Assembly: GCA_019322375.1 (NCBI GenBank)
Contig: JAHWIP010000047.1
Location: 1 to 27,856, forward strand
Source: Candidatus Woesearchaeota archaeon
Lineage (GTDB): Archaea > Nanobdellota > Nanobdellia > Woesearchaeales > SM23-78
Reading direction: 5' to 3'
DNA length: 27,856 nucleotides
Position numbers and translations under genes: made by a program
Notes under the pieces: generated by a model
The model's database searches: none
Told to the model about the DNA's origin: nothing
The model's input: only the letters and a program-made list of their open reading frames with translations
In this document: positions 1-9,400 of the stretch, one piece after another
How positions within the stretch are numbered: position 1 is the stretch's first letter
Layout: each line of letters opens with the position of its first letter

Positions 1-148
1 AGTAATAGCCAAGCTCCCACTTATATTTTTTAGCACCTGCCTGGGCCATGGTAAAGCAGTGCACCAGGTAGTAATCAGGGTGCTTCTTGATAAAGCTCTT
101 ATAAGCTTTGCTTGCTTCAACTTTTTTAATTGTTTGCTTGAGCATCAT
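1..148 (-). CDS. Truncated small hypothetical protein (N-terminal 49 residues)
   Basis: The reading frame opens with two ATG codons (146-148 and 143-145) and stays open to the window edge, so only the N-terminus is visible. It begins MMLKQTIKKVEASKAY and continues through a DYYLVHCFTM segment to KYKWELGYY. A good ribosome site (GAGGTGA, overlapping the upstream gene's TGA stop) lies 5-6 nt before the first ATG, and the gap to the upstream stop is only 9 nt, so it is probably co-translated with the dockerin-tailed beta-helix gene before it. There is no signal peptide, so unlike its neighbours it looks cytoplasmic. I do not recognise the family. Confidence 0.6.
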   Translation of the reverse strand, partial: MMLKQTIKKVEASKAYKSFIKKHPDYYLVHCFTMAQAGAKKYKWELGYY

Positions 149-157
149 TTTTTCACC

Positions 158-2695
158 TCATGTCATTCTGCTTGCTACAAACACCACGTCAAAGATATCA
201 ATTATTCCAAATGGAGCTGCTAGGTCTGCTCTTGAATCCCAGTTAGTGTCAGATGGTGTTGTGCCAAAGCGAGAAGTAACAAAGGTTAAATCAAAAATGT
301 TAATAATGCCATCACCATTTATATCTCCAGGGATAATACTGTCTTTGTCTAATAAACCGATTTCATCAAAAGGTATTGGTTCAAAACCAGGTATGTTATA
401 AGCAGGGCTGTTTGGCCTTAGGTTCATATTTAGATTTGCTTCGTCTACAAACAAAGGGTCCTGGTTCTCAATGTTACCTGATATTTCTTTGTATTTGTTG
501 AAAGTCCCTGTTCCTCCCTCATTGGACTCGTACATCCAGTGGTATTTGCTCTGCCAACCCAGATTTCTTGAAAATACGTTTCCTTCTGGATAAAGCCAGT
601 GGCTGTTCTCAAGCTGGCTGCAATCATTTGGCATTGGCACAAACTCTGGATACGCTGTACTCCATGGCGGGGACTGGTAATCAATGCCTAAATTGTTTAT
701 CTGATACATTAAATCATTATGCTTTGCATAATCAGGATCATTCGGGTTGCAACAGAAATACTCATGCACCCGGCTTGAAGCCCGCAAGCCATAACCACAC
801 TTGGCTAAAATGTTGTTTTCCATTATAACATCTCTGCCGCCGTTATGGTGTATTCCAAAACCCTCGATATTGTAGAAAATATTACCAAAAATCTTTTGCC
901 CGCTGGTGCCACCATCCAGGTATATGCCGTTTGTGTTGACACCGAGAAAAGGACTGTCTATATCATGGACAAAGTTATAACGGATAATGGTTCCCCTGTC
1001 ACCCCAGTCCCTTGCCCATGCATATATCGCTCCTGAATCCTGACACCACTCAAGAACGTTGTGTATTTCATTGTATTCTATAATGTGGTCGTTACCGTCA
1101 TAAGCAATGGCAAAGTGAGGGGCATCATGTATAAGGTTGTGTGAAACTTCATGCCCAACGCTGTGTCTATCTATTTCAACACCATCGCTGTACAGCCACA
1201 CCCATCTTCCGAAATTATGTATATCTGAATTGCGTACATAGTGGTTGGCTGGAGTGAGTGTGACGCGGTCACCACCCTCCATTGTAACGCCATTCCTGCC
1301 TGTCCCGTATATTTCACATCTTTCCACGCCGTGGTTAGAACCAGACTCAATTTCCACACCATTAGTACCTGAATTTCGAATGACACAGTCCTTGAGCCTG
1401 CAGTGGGACCCGTCCTCGATATAAACAAGATTGGATCTGCCTATCTCGAATGTTATGTCTTTGAAGGTCATGTAATTCACGCTGTCTAGATGGACCAATG
1501 CATTCTCCATTATAGAGACGTAAATCTCACTGTTAATATTGTCACCAGGCGGCCAGAAGTAGAGAATTCCTGTATTACGGTTAAGATACCATTCTCCTGG
1601 AATGTCTATCTCCTCCAGCAGGTTTTCAAAATAATAAGGATGACCAAGCTTTATTCCATAATAATTAGGCCCTGATTCAAGCGTGATTACTTTTGTGTTT
1701 GTGTTTATTGAACTGACTTTGTTATGGCTGTCATACCACCATCTTCCAAACCAGCCGTGAACCCAAATCTCTTCTGCATTACCCCATCTTTCAGGTCTTG
1801 TTCCGAAATACGTGAAATGTGTATTATCAGATGTTGAAGCAATGATTTCAAAGCCAGGTATTTCAGGTATTGCCAGGGGATTCCCTGTCGGGTTACCGCT
1901 TGTGGGGTGATAAGCACCTCTAGGGTCGTGTTTAGTTCCCTGCCATCTATACGAGCCGCCGCCAAGTGCGTTTGAAATCCTATATATGTTTTTATTGCCT
2001 TCCCATATGTACCAACCCCTGCCCTGTAGCTTGTAGTAGGGCATGTTGTTATATTCACCTGCATAATCATACACTCCAGTAACATCCGGACTAATTCCAC
2101 TGCCTGTAACAGTTAAACTGCTTATGGAGGTATCAATATCATCATTCTCAACCTTGTTCGGCCATCTGGCAAGTTCCATGGGCTCCTGGTTGAAGAACAG
2201 TTCAAGGGCAGAAGCGTCCTTTACACTAAAACACTGTCTTTCCTCCAAAATTCCGTAGTTGGTTGTATATGCACTGAGGTCAATCTGCATGACATGTCCT
2301 CTTGCATTTGTGTTTATTCTTGACCAGACATTTGGTGTAGAACTTGAAGTTACAAGAGAGAAGTCAGAAGGGTTTAATTTTATACCTCCAACTATCCTAA
2401 CGTTTTCTCCATTATAAGCTTGGTATACATTTGGTGCACTAGCAGTGCCAGAATCCCTGCTATCAAACTGAATTGTTTGTGAAATTTCATAGGTTCCTCC
2501 TCTAAGAAACACTGTTACTCTGTTCTCTCCTGTAGCTCTTATAGTGTTTCTTGCTTTTTCTATTGTTTTAAAAGGCTGTGATAAAGTGCCTGGATTAGTG
2601 TCTGAGCCAGAAGGGGAGACATAGTAGTTTGTTGCGTTTACAAAAAAAGGTAATAAGATGAATATTAAAATTAAGCCTATCAAAACTTTTTTCAT
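158..2695 (-). CDS. Secreted right-handed beta-helix protein with C-terminal dockerin-like domain (possible GH141-type glycosidase)
   Basis: The product is exported and probably acts on polysaccharide. It has a clear signal peptide (MKKVLIGLILIFILLPFFVNA), a DUF1565-like start (NYYVSPSGSDTNPGTLSQPF), a long parallel beta-helix body with repeated N-x-I and G-V-x-I coils (roughly residues 420-700), and a C-terminal 57-residue dockerin-like tail. The tail has one canonical calcium loop (DINGDGIINIFD) and a degenerate second repeat (GIIDIFDVVFVASR). The segment ELFFNQEPMELARWPN resembles GH141/GH120-type beta-helix glycosidases; that assignment is inference. I chose ATG at 2695: the longer frame begins at GTG 2704, but that GTG lies inside the AGGTGA ribosome site, which is spaced 5 nt from the ATG. 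It is third of three dockerin-tailed genes in a row. Confidence 0.85.
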   Translation of the reverse strand: MKKVLIGLILIFILLPFFVNATNYYVSPSGSDTNPGTLSQPFKTIEKARNTIRATGENRVTVFLRGGTYEISQTIQFDSRDSGTASAPNVYQAYNGENVRIVGGIKLNPSDFSLVTSSSTPNVWSRINTNARGHVMQIDLSAYTTNYGILEERQCFSVKDASALELFFNQEPMELARWPNKVENDDIDTSISSLTVTGSGISPDVTGVYDYAGEYNNMPYYKLQGRGWYIWEGNKNIYRISNALGGGSYRWQGTKHDPRGAYHPTSGNPTGNPLAIPEIPGFEIIASTSDNTHFTYFGTRPERWGNAEEIWVHGWFGRWWYDSHNKVSSINTNTKVITLESGPNYYGIKLGHPYYFENLLEEIDIPGEWYLNRNTGILYFWPPGDNINSEIYVSIMENALVHLDSVNYMTFKDITFEIGRSNLVYIEDGSHCRLKDCVIRNSGTNGVEIESGSNHGVERCEIYGTGRNGVTMEGGDRVTLTPANHYVRNSDIHNFGRWVWLYSDGVEIDRHSVGHEVSHNLIHDAPHFAIAYDGNDHIIEYNEIHNVLEWCQDSGAIYAWARDWGDRGTIIRYNFVHDIDSPFLGVNTNGIYLDGGTSGQKIFGNIFYNIEGFGIHHNGGRDVIMENNILAKCGYGLRASSRVHEYFCCNPNDPDYAKHNDLMYQINNLGIDYQSPPWSTAYPEFVPMPNDCSQLENSHWLYPEGNVFSRNLGWQSKYHWMYESNEGGTGTFNKYKEISGNIENQDPLFVDEANLNMNLRPNSPAYNIPGFEPIPFDEIGLLDKDSIIPGDINGDGIINIFDLTFVTSRFGTTPSDTNWDSRADLAAPFGIIDIFDVVFVASRMT

Positions 2696-2743
2696 AACAT
2701 TCACCTTAGAACTCTTATTATATATATTTTCTCTTTTAATAAT

Positions 2744-3985
2744 TCAAGGAATCCTTGCAGCAACAAATACCACATCAAAGATATCTATTATTCCTTCTGG
2801 TTCTGTTAGGTCTGCTGAAATATTCCAGTTAGCATGAGAAGGTGTTATGCCAAACCTTGAAGTAACAAAGTTCAAGTCATAGATATCTATAATCCCGTTG
2901 CAATTCACATCACCAGAAGCACATTCAGGAGGAATATCTTTGGGCACACAAACATGGTTTATGCATTCTTCATCAGGACCACACTCATCATTATTGTTGC
3001 AGCCTCCTGTGTCCAGATCTGATAATATATCCACTCCTCTTAAGGCAGAAGGCATTCCATAACCAGATGGGTGGAACAAGAAAATATGGTGGTTACCACA
3101 TTCCTTTAGTTTATCATAAGCTTCCTGTACCATGTCTTGGAAATCAGAAACAGGATTTTCCCATGTCCATATTCCTGCTCCATAAATCCTGTTGTTTTGA
3201 ATAGTGAACCTGCAATCATTTATCTGCTGCTTTATCTCAGAATCAGGTTTCCTGCTTCCTCTCCAGCCCCAGTAAAAGGCTTCATCCCAGGCTCCATCAA
3301 CATTTAGGATTAAATCGTCCCAGTTGCCTTCCCTTGACATAACACTCCATTCAGGAATAAAGATTTTTCCAATATCATCAAGAGCATCATCCACTTCCCT
3401 GATATATAGTTGGTATGAGTCAAAGGCTTCCTGGTCTGTTCTGATTTTGTCAGTGGCTCCTCTGTAATAATATAGTGAGGAAGGTGCTAAGTCAATCCAT
3501 AAGCCGTCAAATTCAGGATAATTTTCAAAAAGATCTAAGTAACCATCTATCATGTACTGCCTGACTTCAGGATTAGAAATATCCATATAGCATTCTTTCT
3601 CATAAAAAATGTCTCCAGGCTCCCAACCAGCGGCACATATTTTTTCTCCATTCCTGTGCACAAACCAATCCTCCTTTAATTTTGAGTAATCTCTGCAACT
3701 TCCATAAGTATAGTCAAGTTCATTGCACATAATGACCTTATAGTTAAGGATAATAGCATCCGGATTCCACTCCCTTGATTTTAGCACCCAATTATATTTG
3801 TTCTCATTAAAAACAAGCATATCATAGAACTCAGCAATCTTTTTCATATCAGCCTCAACAGAATCTGTATTAAAACAACACCATACATTAGCACCAAAGC
3901 GAATTCCCTCGAACTCTGCTAGAACTATTTTTACCCCTATAAGCAAGATTCCAATTAATATCAATACTGTTAAAATCTTTTTCAT
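2744..3985 (-). CDS. Secreted TIM-barrel-like glycosidase candidate with Cys-rich module and dockerin-like tail
   Basis: A lipophilic signal peptide (MKKILTVLILIGILLIGVKIVLA) is followed by about 300 residues that read like a putative glycoside-hydrolase TIM barrel of the kind grouped as GHL15 (Pfam). Landmarks are NKYNWVLKSREWNPDAI, FDGLWIDLAPSSLYYY and IFIPEWSVMSREGNW, with acidic residues at barrel strand ends. A small cysteine-rich insert (CNNNDECGPDEECINHVC, near residue 330) precedes a dockerin-like tail with DVNCNGIIDIYD as first loop and a degenerate second repeat. The open frame extends to GTG at 3994, one base past the upstream stop; ATG at 3985 leaves a 10-nt gap like the neighbouring junctions and gives a normal signal peptide. 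Catalytic residues cannot be assigned by eye. Alternative: a non-catalytic barrel. Confidence 0.75.
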   Translation of the reverse strand: MKKILTVLILIGILLIGVKIVLAEFEGIRFGANVWCCFNTDSVEADMKKIAEFYDMLVFNENKYNWVLKSREWNPDAIILNYKVIMCNELDYTYGSCRDYSKLKEDWFVHRNGEKICAAGWEPGDIFYEKECYMDISNPEVRQYMIDGYLDLFENYPEFDGLWIDLAPSSLYYYRGATDKIRTDQEAFDSYQLYIREVDDALDDIGKIFIPEWSVMSREGNWDDLILNVDGAWDEAFYWGWRGSRKPDSEIKQQINDCRFTIQNNRIYGAGIWTWENPVSDFQDMVQEAYDKLKECGNHHIFLFHPSGYGMPSALRGVDILSDLDTGGCNNNDECGPDEECINHVCVPKDIPPECASGDVNCNGIIDIYDLNFVTSRFGITPSHANWNISADLTEPEGIIDIFDVVFVAARIP

Positions 3986-3995
3986 GTTTTTCACA

Positions 3996-6389
3996 TTAGG
4001 TCATCCTGCTTGCCACAAACACCACATCAAATATGTCAATTATGTTTTTTGGTTCTGCAATGTCTGCTGCTGAGTCCCAGTTGCTGTCAGATGGTGTTGT
4101 GCCAAACCTGTTAATCACAAAGATTAAGTCAAAGAGATCTATTATTCCATTGCATACAGGCATGTCTCCTGCTATGCACAGGCCTCCTCCTCCATAAGAT
4201 TCTATTATTATTTTATCTATTTGTGTTTGTCCTTCTCTGCCCCTAAGAATAAGTTCATGCTCACCTGCTGAGAGTGTGAATACTTTTGGAACAAACTCAT
4301 TGTTGTCAAAGGTTCCATCACCCCTCCAGGAGATTGTTCTTTCTTCAAAACCACTAGTTAAATCCATGTCGCATATCATGTAAGGGCTTGTTGGCTCTGC
4401 ATCTATGTTTATGAACACAGAGTTAGAGCCTCCGTCACGAGCATTAACAAGTATTTTTATTATGTAATCCCCTGCATTATCAATGCTGAATGTATAAGAT
4501 GCTCTTCCGCTTTCAGGCAGTTCTGTTCCACTGGTTTGATATATATAATCATTGCTTACTATGAAAGGAGAAGTGATTGCTCCGTCTTCTGCTTCAAATT
4601 CAAGTCCTGTGGTTGGCGGGGTTGTTGTTGTGCAGCTTCCTGTGCAGCAGTGCATTCCTGTTGGGCATGTTCCTGTTGTGCTTATGCAGTTTTCATATGT
4701 GTTGCATGGACTTAGTTTGCAGTTTGGGCATGTTTCTGGTGTTGTTTCTGTGCAGCTTCCTGTGCAGCAGTGCATTCCTGTTGGGCATGTTCCTGATGCA
4801 CTAATGCAATTGTCATATGTACTGCAAGGATTCAGTTTACAGTTTGAACAAGTTTGAGGTGGTGGCGGTGTTGTTCCTCCATGCTCATAAGCACCAATAT
4901 CTGGTGCACTGCCAGAGTAAGCCAAAGCCACTCCTGTTCCTGAACTCCAGCTTAAAGATGTGCTAATGGTTAATGTGTTAGTACCATAGTTCACATTGGT
5001 TATCCTGGCAGTTGCTGTTTGCCCTTGCAACTGAATTAAGTCTCCTTCAATAATACCCCAGCCATCCATAAAGTAGCCTGCATCCTCAACTCTTAATGTT
5101 CTGCTGCTGCTTCCAGAACTAGTTGTTTTTGTGAGCCAGGCACCTGCATTAATCATAGGAGAACCTGATTGCAAGTGCAAATCCCTGGTGCCAGCATTAA
5201 CAAACCCTGGATTAACAGCCAGGTTGTCATACCAGTTGTTAGGATACCTGCTTTGCACCTGGGTTAAGCTCATTCTTCCGTCAGGATAAACCAATATATC
5301 AGCACCCAGGATATTGTTTTTTACAAAATAATTTTCTTTCTGAGCATTGTTTATCCATACATATAATTCATATTCCCGCTGGTTGTAAAAGATATTGTTC
5401 TTAATCACATTTCCATAAACAGGGCGAGGGCCATTGGTATAAGTGCCATAATAATTTTGATAAAGGGTGTTATGATATATATGATTGTTAAGGGCATCTG
5501 CCGGTGAGTATGAATTTATATACAACTGGCCGTTGTTTATCAGGACATTATTCCTGACAATGCAATTTGATGCACCGAGCTGTATAGAAGCATGAAGGTT
5601 TCTGTTCATTGTTCTGTCCCTGTCAGAGCCACACATGTTGTTTTGAAATTCTTCTCCAGCATCAACAATGGTATTACCTTCTATAAGGGTGTAATCAGAA
5701 TTAGGATGAGTATTTGTGGCAGTGTGCCACAGATTTCTGACCTTATTATTCCTTATCACATTATGAGTGGTTGTTCCGGATTTAGCTTGAAGACTAATAG
5801 AGACATGAGCACCGTTCTGAATATCATTTCCTTCAATTAAATTATTATGACAGCCTCCTGAGCAGAATATCAAGTCACTGCTGGAATATGTCGGTGTGCT
5901 AGGGCCGCAATAACCAACAATTGTGTTGTCAAGAATCTTGTTGTAATCAGACCCACCCCCTAGGGTTATCCCTGACCAGCCATCAGCCCCTCTCATATAA
6001 CAATTTTTTATTATATTATGAGTTCCACCTCGCAAGTCAATCCAGAAATGCCCTACATCCTCTATTCTTAAGCCGTCAATAACAATATAGTTCCTGCCAT
6101 TAAGACTAATCCCGTCACTAACACCTGTAATGGTCACTTCTTCATTTCCATGTCTTGCATAGGTTATATAATTCCCAGAGCTTCCAGACCTTGATGGCCT
6201 GATTTGCTCACGATAAGTTCCTGCCCTTATGTATATATTATCTCCTGGCTGAGCAACATTTGAAGCTGCTTGTATAGTTGTAAAATCTCCGCTGCCGTCT
6301 TTTGCAACATAATAATTTGTTGCACTTACAAGTGCTGATAATAAAATTAGCAATACAATCACAATCAAAATCTTTTTCATTTTAATCAT
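3996..6389 (-). CDS. Secreted beta-helix protein with twin Cys-rich repeats, CBM-like module and dockerin-like tail
   Basis: Domain order: signal peptide (residues 1-23); right-handed parallel beta-helix (about 24-500), starting NYYVAKDGSGDFTTIQAA, the typical entry strand of secreted pectate-lyase-like helices; Pro linker; two near-identical 33-residue Cys-rich repeats (513-546 and 554-587) with CPTGMHCCTGSC; a CBM6/35-like beta-sandwich (about 597-733, opening LEFEAEDGAI and closing TQIDKIIIESYG); dockerin-like tail (about 740-797). The first tail loop reads DMPVCNGIIDLFD and has lost canonical calcium ligands. ATG at 6389 has GAGGTGA 7 nt upstream, directly after the preceding stop codon, so it is in an operon with the giant DUF2341 protein. 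Likely an extracellular polysaccharide lyase or hydrolase; the exact substrate is not readable. Confidence 0.85.
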   Translation of the reverse strand: MIKMKKILIVIVLLILLSALVSATNYYVAKDGSGDFTTIQAASNVAQPGDNIYIRAGTYREQIRPSRSGSSGNYITYARHGNEEVTITGVSDGISLNGRNYIVIDGLRIEDVGHFWIDLRGGTHNIIKNCYMRGADGWSGITLGGGSDYNKILDNTIVGYCGPSTPTYSSSDLIFCSGGCHNNLIEGNDIQNGAHVSISLQAKSGTTTHNVIRNNKVRNLWHTATNTHPNSDYTLIEGNTIVDAGEEFQNNMCGSDRDRTMNRNLHASIQLGASNCIVRNNVLINNGQLYINSYSPADALNNHIYHNTLYQNYYGTYTNGPRPVYGNVIKNNIFYNQREYELYVWINNAQKENYFVKNNILGADILVYPDGRMSLTQVQSRYPNNWYDNLAVNPGFVNAGTRDLHLQSGSPMINAGAWLTKTTSSGSSSRTLRVEDAGYFMDGWGIIEGDLIQLQGQTATARITNVNYGTNTLTISTSLSWSSGTGVALAYSGSAPDIGAYEHGGTTPPPPQTCSNCKLNPCSTYDNCISASGTCPTGMHCCTGSCTETTPETCPNCKLSPCNTYENCISTTGTCPTGMHCCTGSCTTTTPPTTGLEFEAEDGAITSPFIVSNDYIYQTSGTELPESGRASYTFSIDNAGDYIIKILVNARDGGSNSVFINIDAEPTSPYMICDMDLTSGFEERTISWRGDGTFDNNEFVPKVFTLSAGEHELILRGREGQTQIDKIIIESYGGGGLCIAGDMPVCNGIIDLFDLIFVINRFGTTPSDSNWDSAADIAEPKNIIDIFDVVFVASRMT
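4629..4795 (-). repeat. Tandem duplication of a cysteine-rich module
   Basis: Bases 4629-4675 recur without change at 4749-4795 (47 bp, period 120 bp). They encode the second half of the twin Cys-rich repeats of the beta-helix/CBM protein. The rest of the 120-bp unit is diverged, so the identical part suggests either selection on the Cys-rich loop or local gene conversion. Confidence 0.85.
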
Positions 6390-6403
6390 TTATTTTTCAC
6401 CTC

Positions 6404-9400
6404 TTACTTTGCCACCTCATTACTAGTGCTTACATAACCACTCTGATTATACATTAATAGATAGCTCTGGTTTATCCAGTTAGCACTCCTGGTAACATTT
6501 GAGATTCTGAATTCATCAAGGGTTCCATTGAATTTTCTTCCTCCAGAATCTTCATTATAAGTAGCAAACCTAAGCCCATTTGTATTCTTTTTACTGCCTT
6601 CACAAAGCTGGGTGTCAACATGAGTTCCATTAATATAATAATAAAGATTAGTGTTATCATGAACCATGGTTATATGATACCAGGTATCATCTGCAGGGCT
6701 ACTAAGCATTGTGTCAGTACACCTATAAGCCGTACCATTAATCACATAAGCAATGAAATTATCATTTCTATAAACCCAGGAAATGCCTTTATCACCTCCA
6801 CTTAGGTCTGTGTTGCGCATAATAAGCCTTGCTGTGTCATTACTAAATTTATCATTAAGCTTAACCCAGCCCATCACAGTTCTTTGACCTGTTTCATTAG
6901 GGATGTTATAGCCAGTAACATTTATGAAATTAGTAGTATCAAAGTCATTTGCACCATCAATCTTTCCAGTAATCTGACTTACTCCTCCAATTTCTGTTCC
7001 ATTATTACCAGCACCTGTTGAATCAGTTGCATTAACCTCTGACATGTGCCACACAGCACTGTAATTATTGCTCCACACACCGCTTGGGTCTTCTCCATTG
7101 CTTATTCCTGAGTTGTTGTCATAATAAACAGAGATAGTTATTCCTGAACTTGTCAGGCTTGGTATTTTAACCCATACGTGTGCTCTTGTGCTGTAAGTGT
7201 AATTCTCTATTTCATAATCTAATGCGATTCCTGAGTTGTTACATGATTCATTATAGAATCTTATGTCGTCAAAGTCTGCTTGCATGTCATTGTCATGGGT
7301 CAGGTTGATGTAAGCTGGGAAATTAGTCAGGGTTTCTCCACCACTGTTAGTGATGGTTATGTTCATGCACCTGTCTAATTTACTATCTGCCCAAGGTGTT
7401 CTTAATTCCTCATCATCAAAGCTCACAAAATCACTTTGATTATTCATCATTAGATAGCTCTGGTTTATCCAGTTAGCACTTCTTGATGTGTTTGAGACTC
7501 GGACCTCGTCTATGGTGCCATTATAGTCATGACCAGGCCAACCATAAATATCTCCTATGACAAGTGGGTAGTTGTTGTGTTCGATTGAGAAGCCACTAGC
7601 AGCATCAGCACCAAGTCCTTCATATTGACCATTTATATAAAAAGAAACATTATTTGCTGAATCATTATAAGTTACTGCTACATAATACCAGGTGTGAGTC
7701 TGAAGATTAGCTGCATTTGTCAAGGATTCCCTATAATCACCATCACTATGTATCAAGAAATCGAGTTCATCATCAAATGCAGTAATAGTATAAGCCCATA
7801 CATCAACACCATCTTCATTACCTTTACCTACTATTCCATCATAGTCTCCAGCTCGAGTTGAATTCTTATAAATCCATGCTGAAATTGTTAAGGTTACATT
7901 TATGTCTAAACTAGTGGAATCAGAGATATTTATGAAGTCATTGCTTCCATCAAATTGATTTGTACCATCTATTCTTTTATCAGGTTTATGGGTTACTCCT
8001 CCGCTCTCTGTTCCATTGTTCTGATTACTTGTTGAGTCAGTAACATTTATTTCTGTCATGTGATATACTGCTTTGTAGAACCTGTCCCACACCCCACTTG
8101 GGTTTTCTCCGCTGCCAACTCCTGTGTTGTTGTTATAATAGATGCTTATTGTTTTTCCACTGCTTGTTAGGCTTGGTATTCTTGCCCATATATGTGCTCT
8201 TGTGCTGGAGGTGTAGTTCTCTATTTCATAATCTAATTCTGTTCCTCCTTCACTGCATGCTTCATCATAGAATCTTATGTCTTTAAAGTCTGATAACATA
8301 TCTGAATCATGGGTTAGGTTGATGTAAGCTGGGAAATTCGTAAGGGTTTCTGAGCCACCATTGGTAATGGTTATGTTCATGCATCTATCAAAAGAATCAT
8401 TAGCCCATCCTACTCTTAATTCCTCATCATCAAAGCTTACAAAGCTATCTTGATTAGCAACAATCTGGTAGCTCATGTTAATCCAGTCAGCTGACCGTAC
8501 ATTATCTGACCATCGGAGTTCATCCACATATCCTAGAGCAACATGATCTTCATAGTCCTCACCAATCTGTCTTACATCAGGATCAATTTGAGTGTTATCA
8601 TCCCAGCTGACATTTGTAGCTGATTGACTTACTCCATCAATGTAAATCTCATTGTTGCCTGCTGTGCTTGCAACAAAATCAAGCTTATACCATTGGTTTA
8701 AAGCAGGACTCCATTCAGAATAAAAATATCCTGCAAAACCTCCAAAATCAGATTCCCAAATAGCGCACATGCTATAATTAGTGCCATCATACAGATACCA
8801 GGTATATGAAAAATGATTGGTTGCAGTACCACTATTCATTCCAAGAAGAAAGCTAAAATAATCATTATTGACTTGGGGTGCTGCTTTTGGATAAAACCAG
8901 ACTGAAAAAGTCCTGTTTTCATCAACAGGAGTCCAGTTAAAGATGTCATCCTGACTAAGATCAATATATTCAGCAGTAGCATCAAAATCTTGGGCTTGAG
9001 CAATTTTTCCTTCAACCTCATCTGGATTATTAGCAACTTCTTTTGTTCCTATAATTCCTGTTGAGGTGCTGTCATTAATAGCAGTAGTGTTCAAATCAAT
9101 CATGTGTTGAACCATTAAATAATTACTATCCCACACTCCTGTCGGATTCTCTCCGCTACCTACACCAGTATTGTTTTTGTAGTAGACTGATATGGTTGTT
9201 CCACTGCTTGTCAGACTTGGTATTCTCACCCATATGTGTGCTCTTGTGCTTGCTGTGTAGTTTTCTATTTCATAGTCTAATGCTGTTCCTCCGTTTTTAC
9301 AAGAAGCATTGTAGAATCTTATGTCTGTGAAGTCTGCTTGCATGTCATTGTCATGGGTTAGGTTTATGTATGCTGGGAAATTAGTCAATGTTTCTGCGCC

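Noticed and set aside
4552..4857. Open plus-strand frames across the Cys-rich repeats.
   Set aside because: They are antisense shadows of a repeated coding module; the encoded Val/Leu-rich strings mirror the Cys-rich repeats and no start signals precede them.
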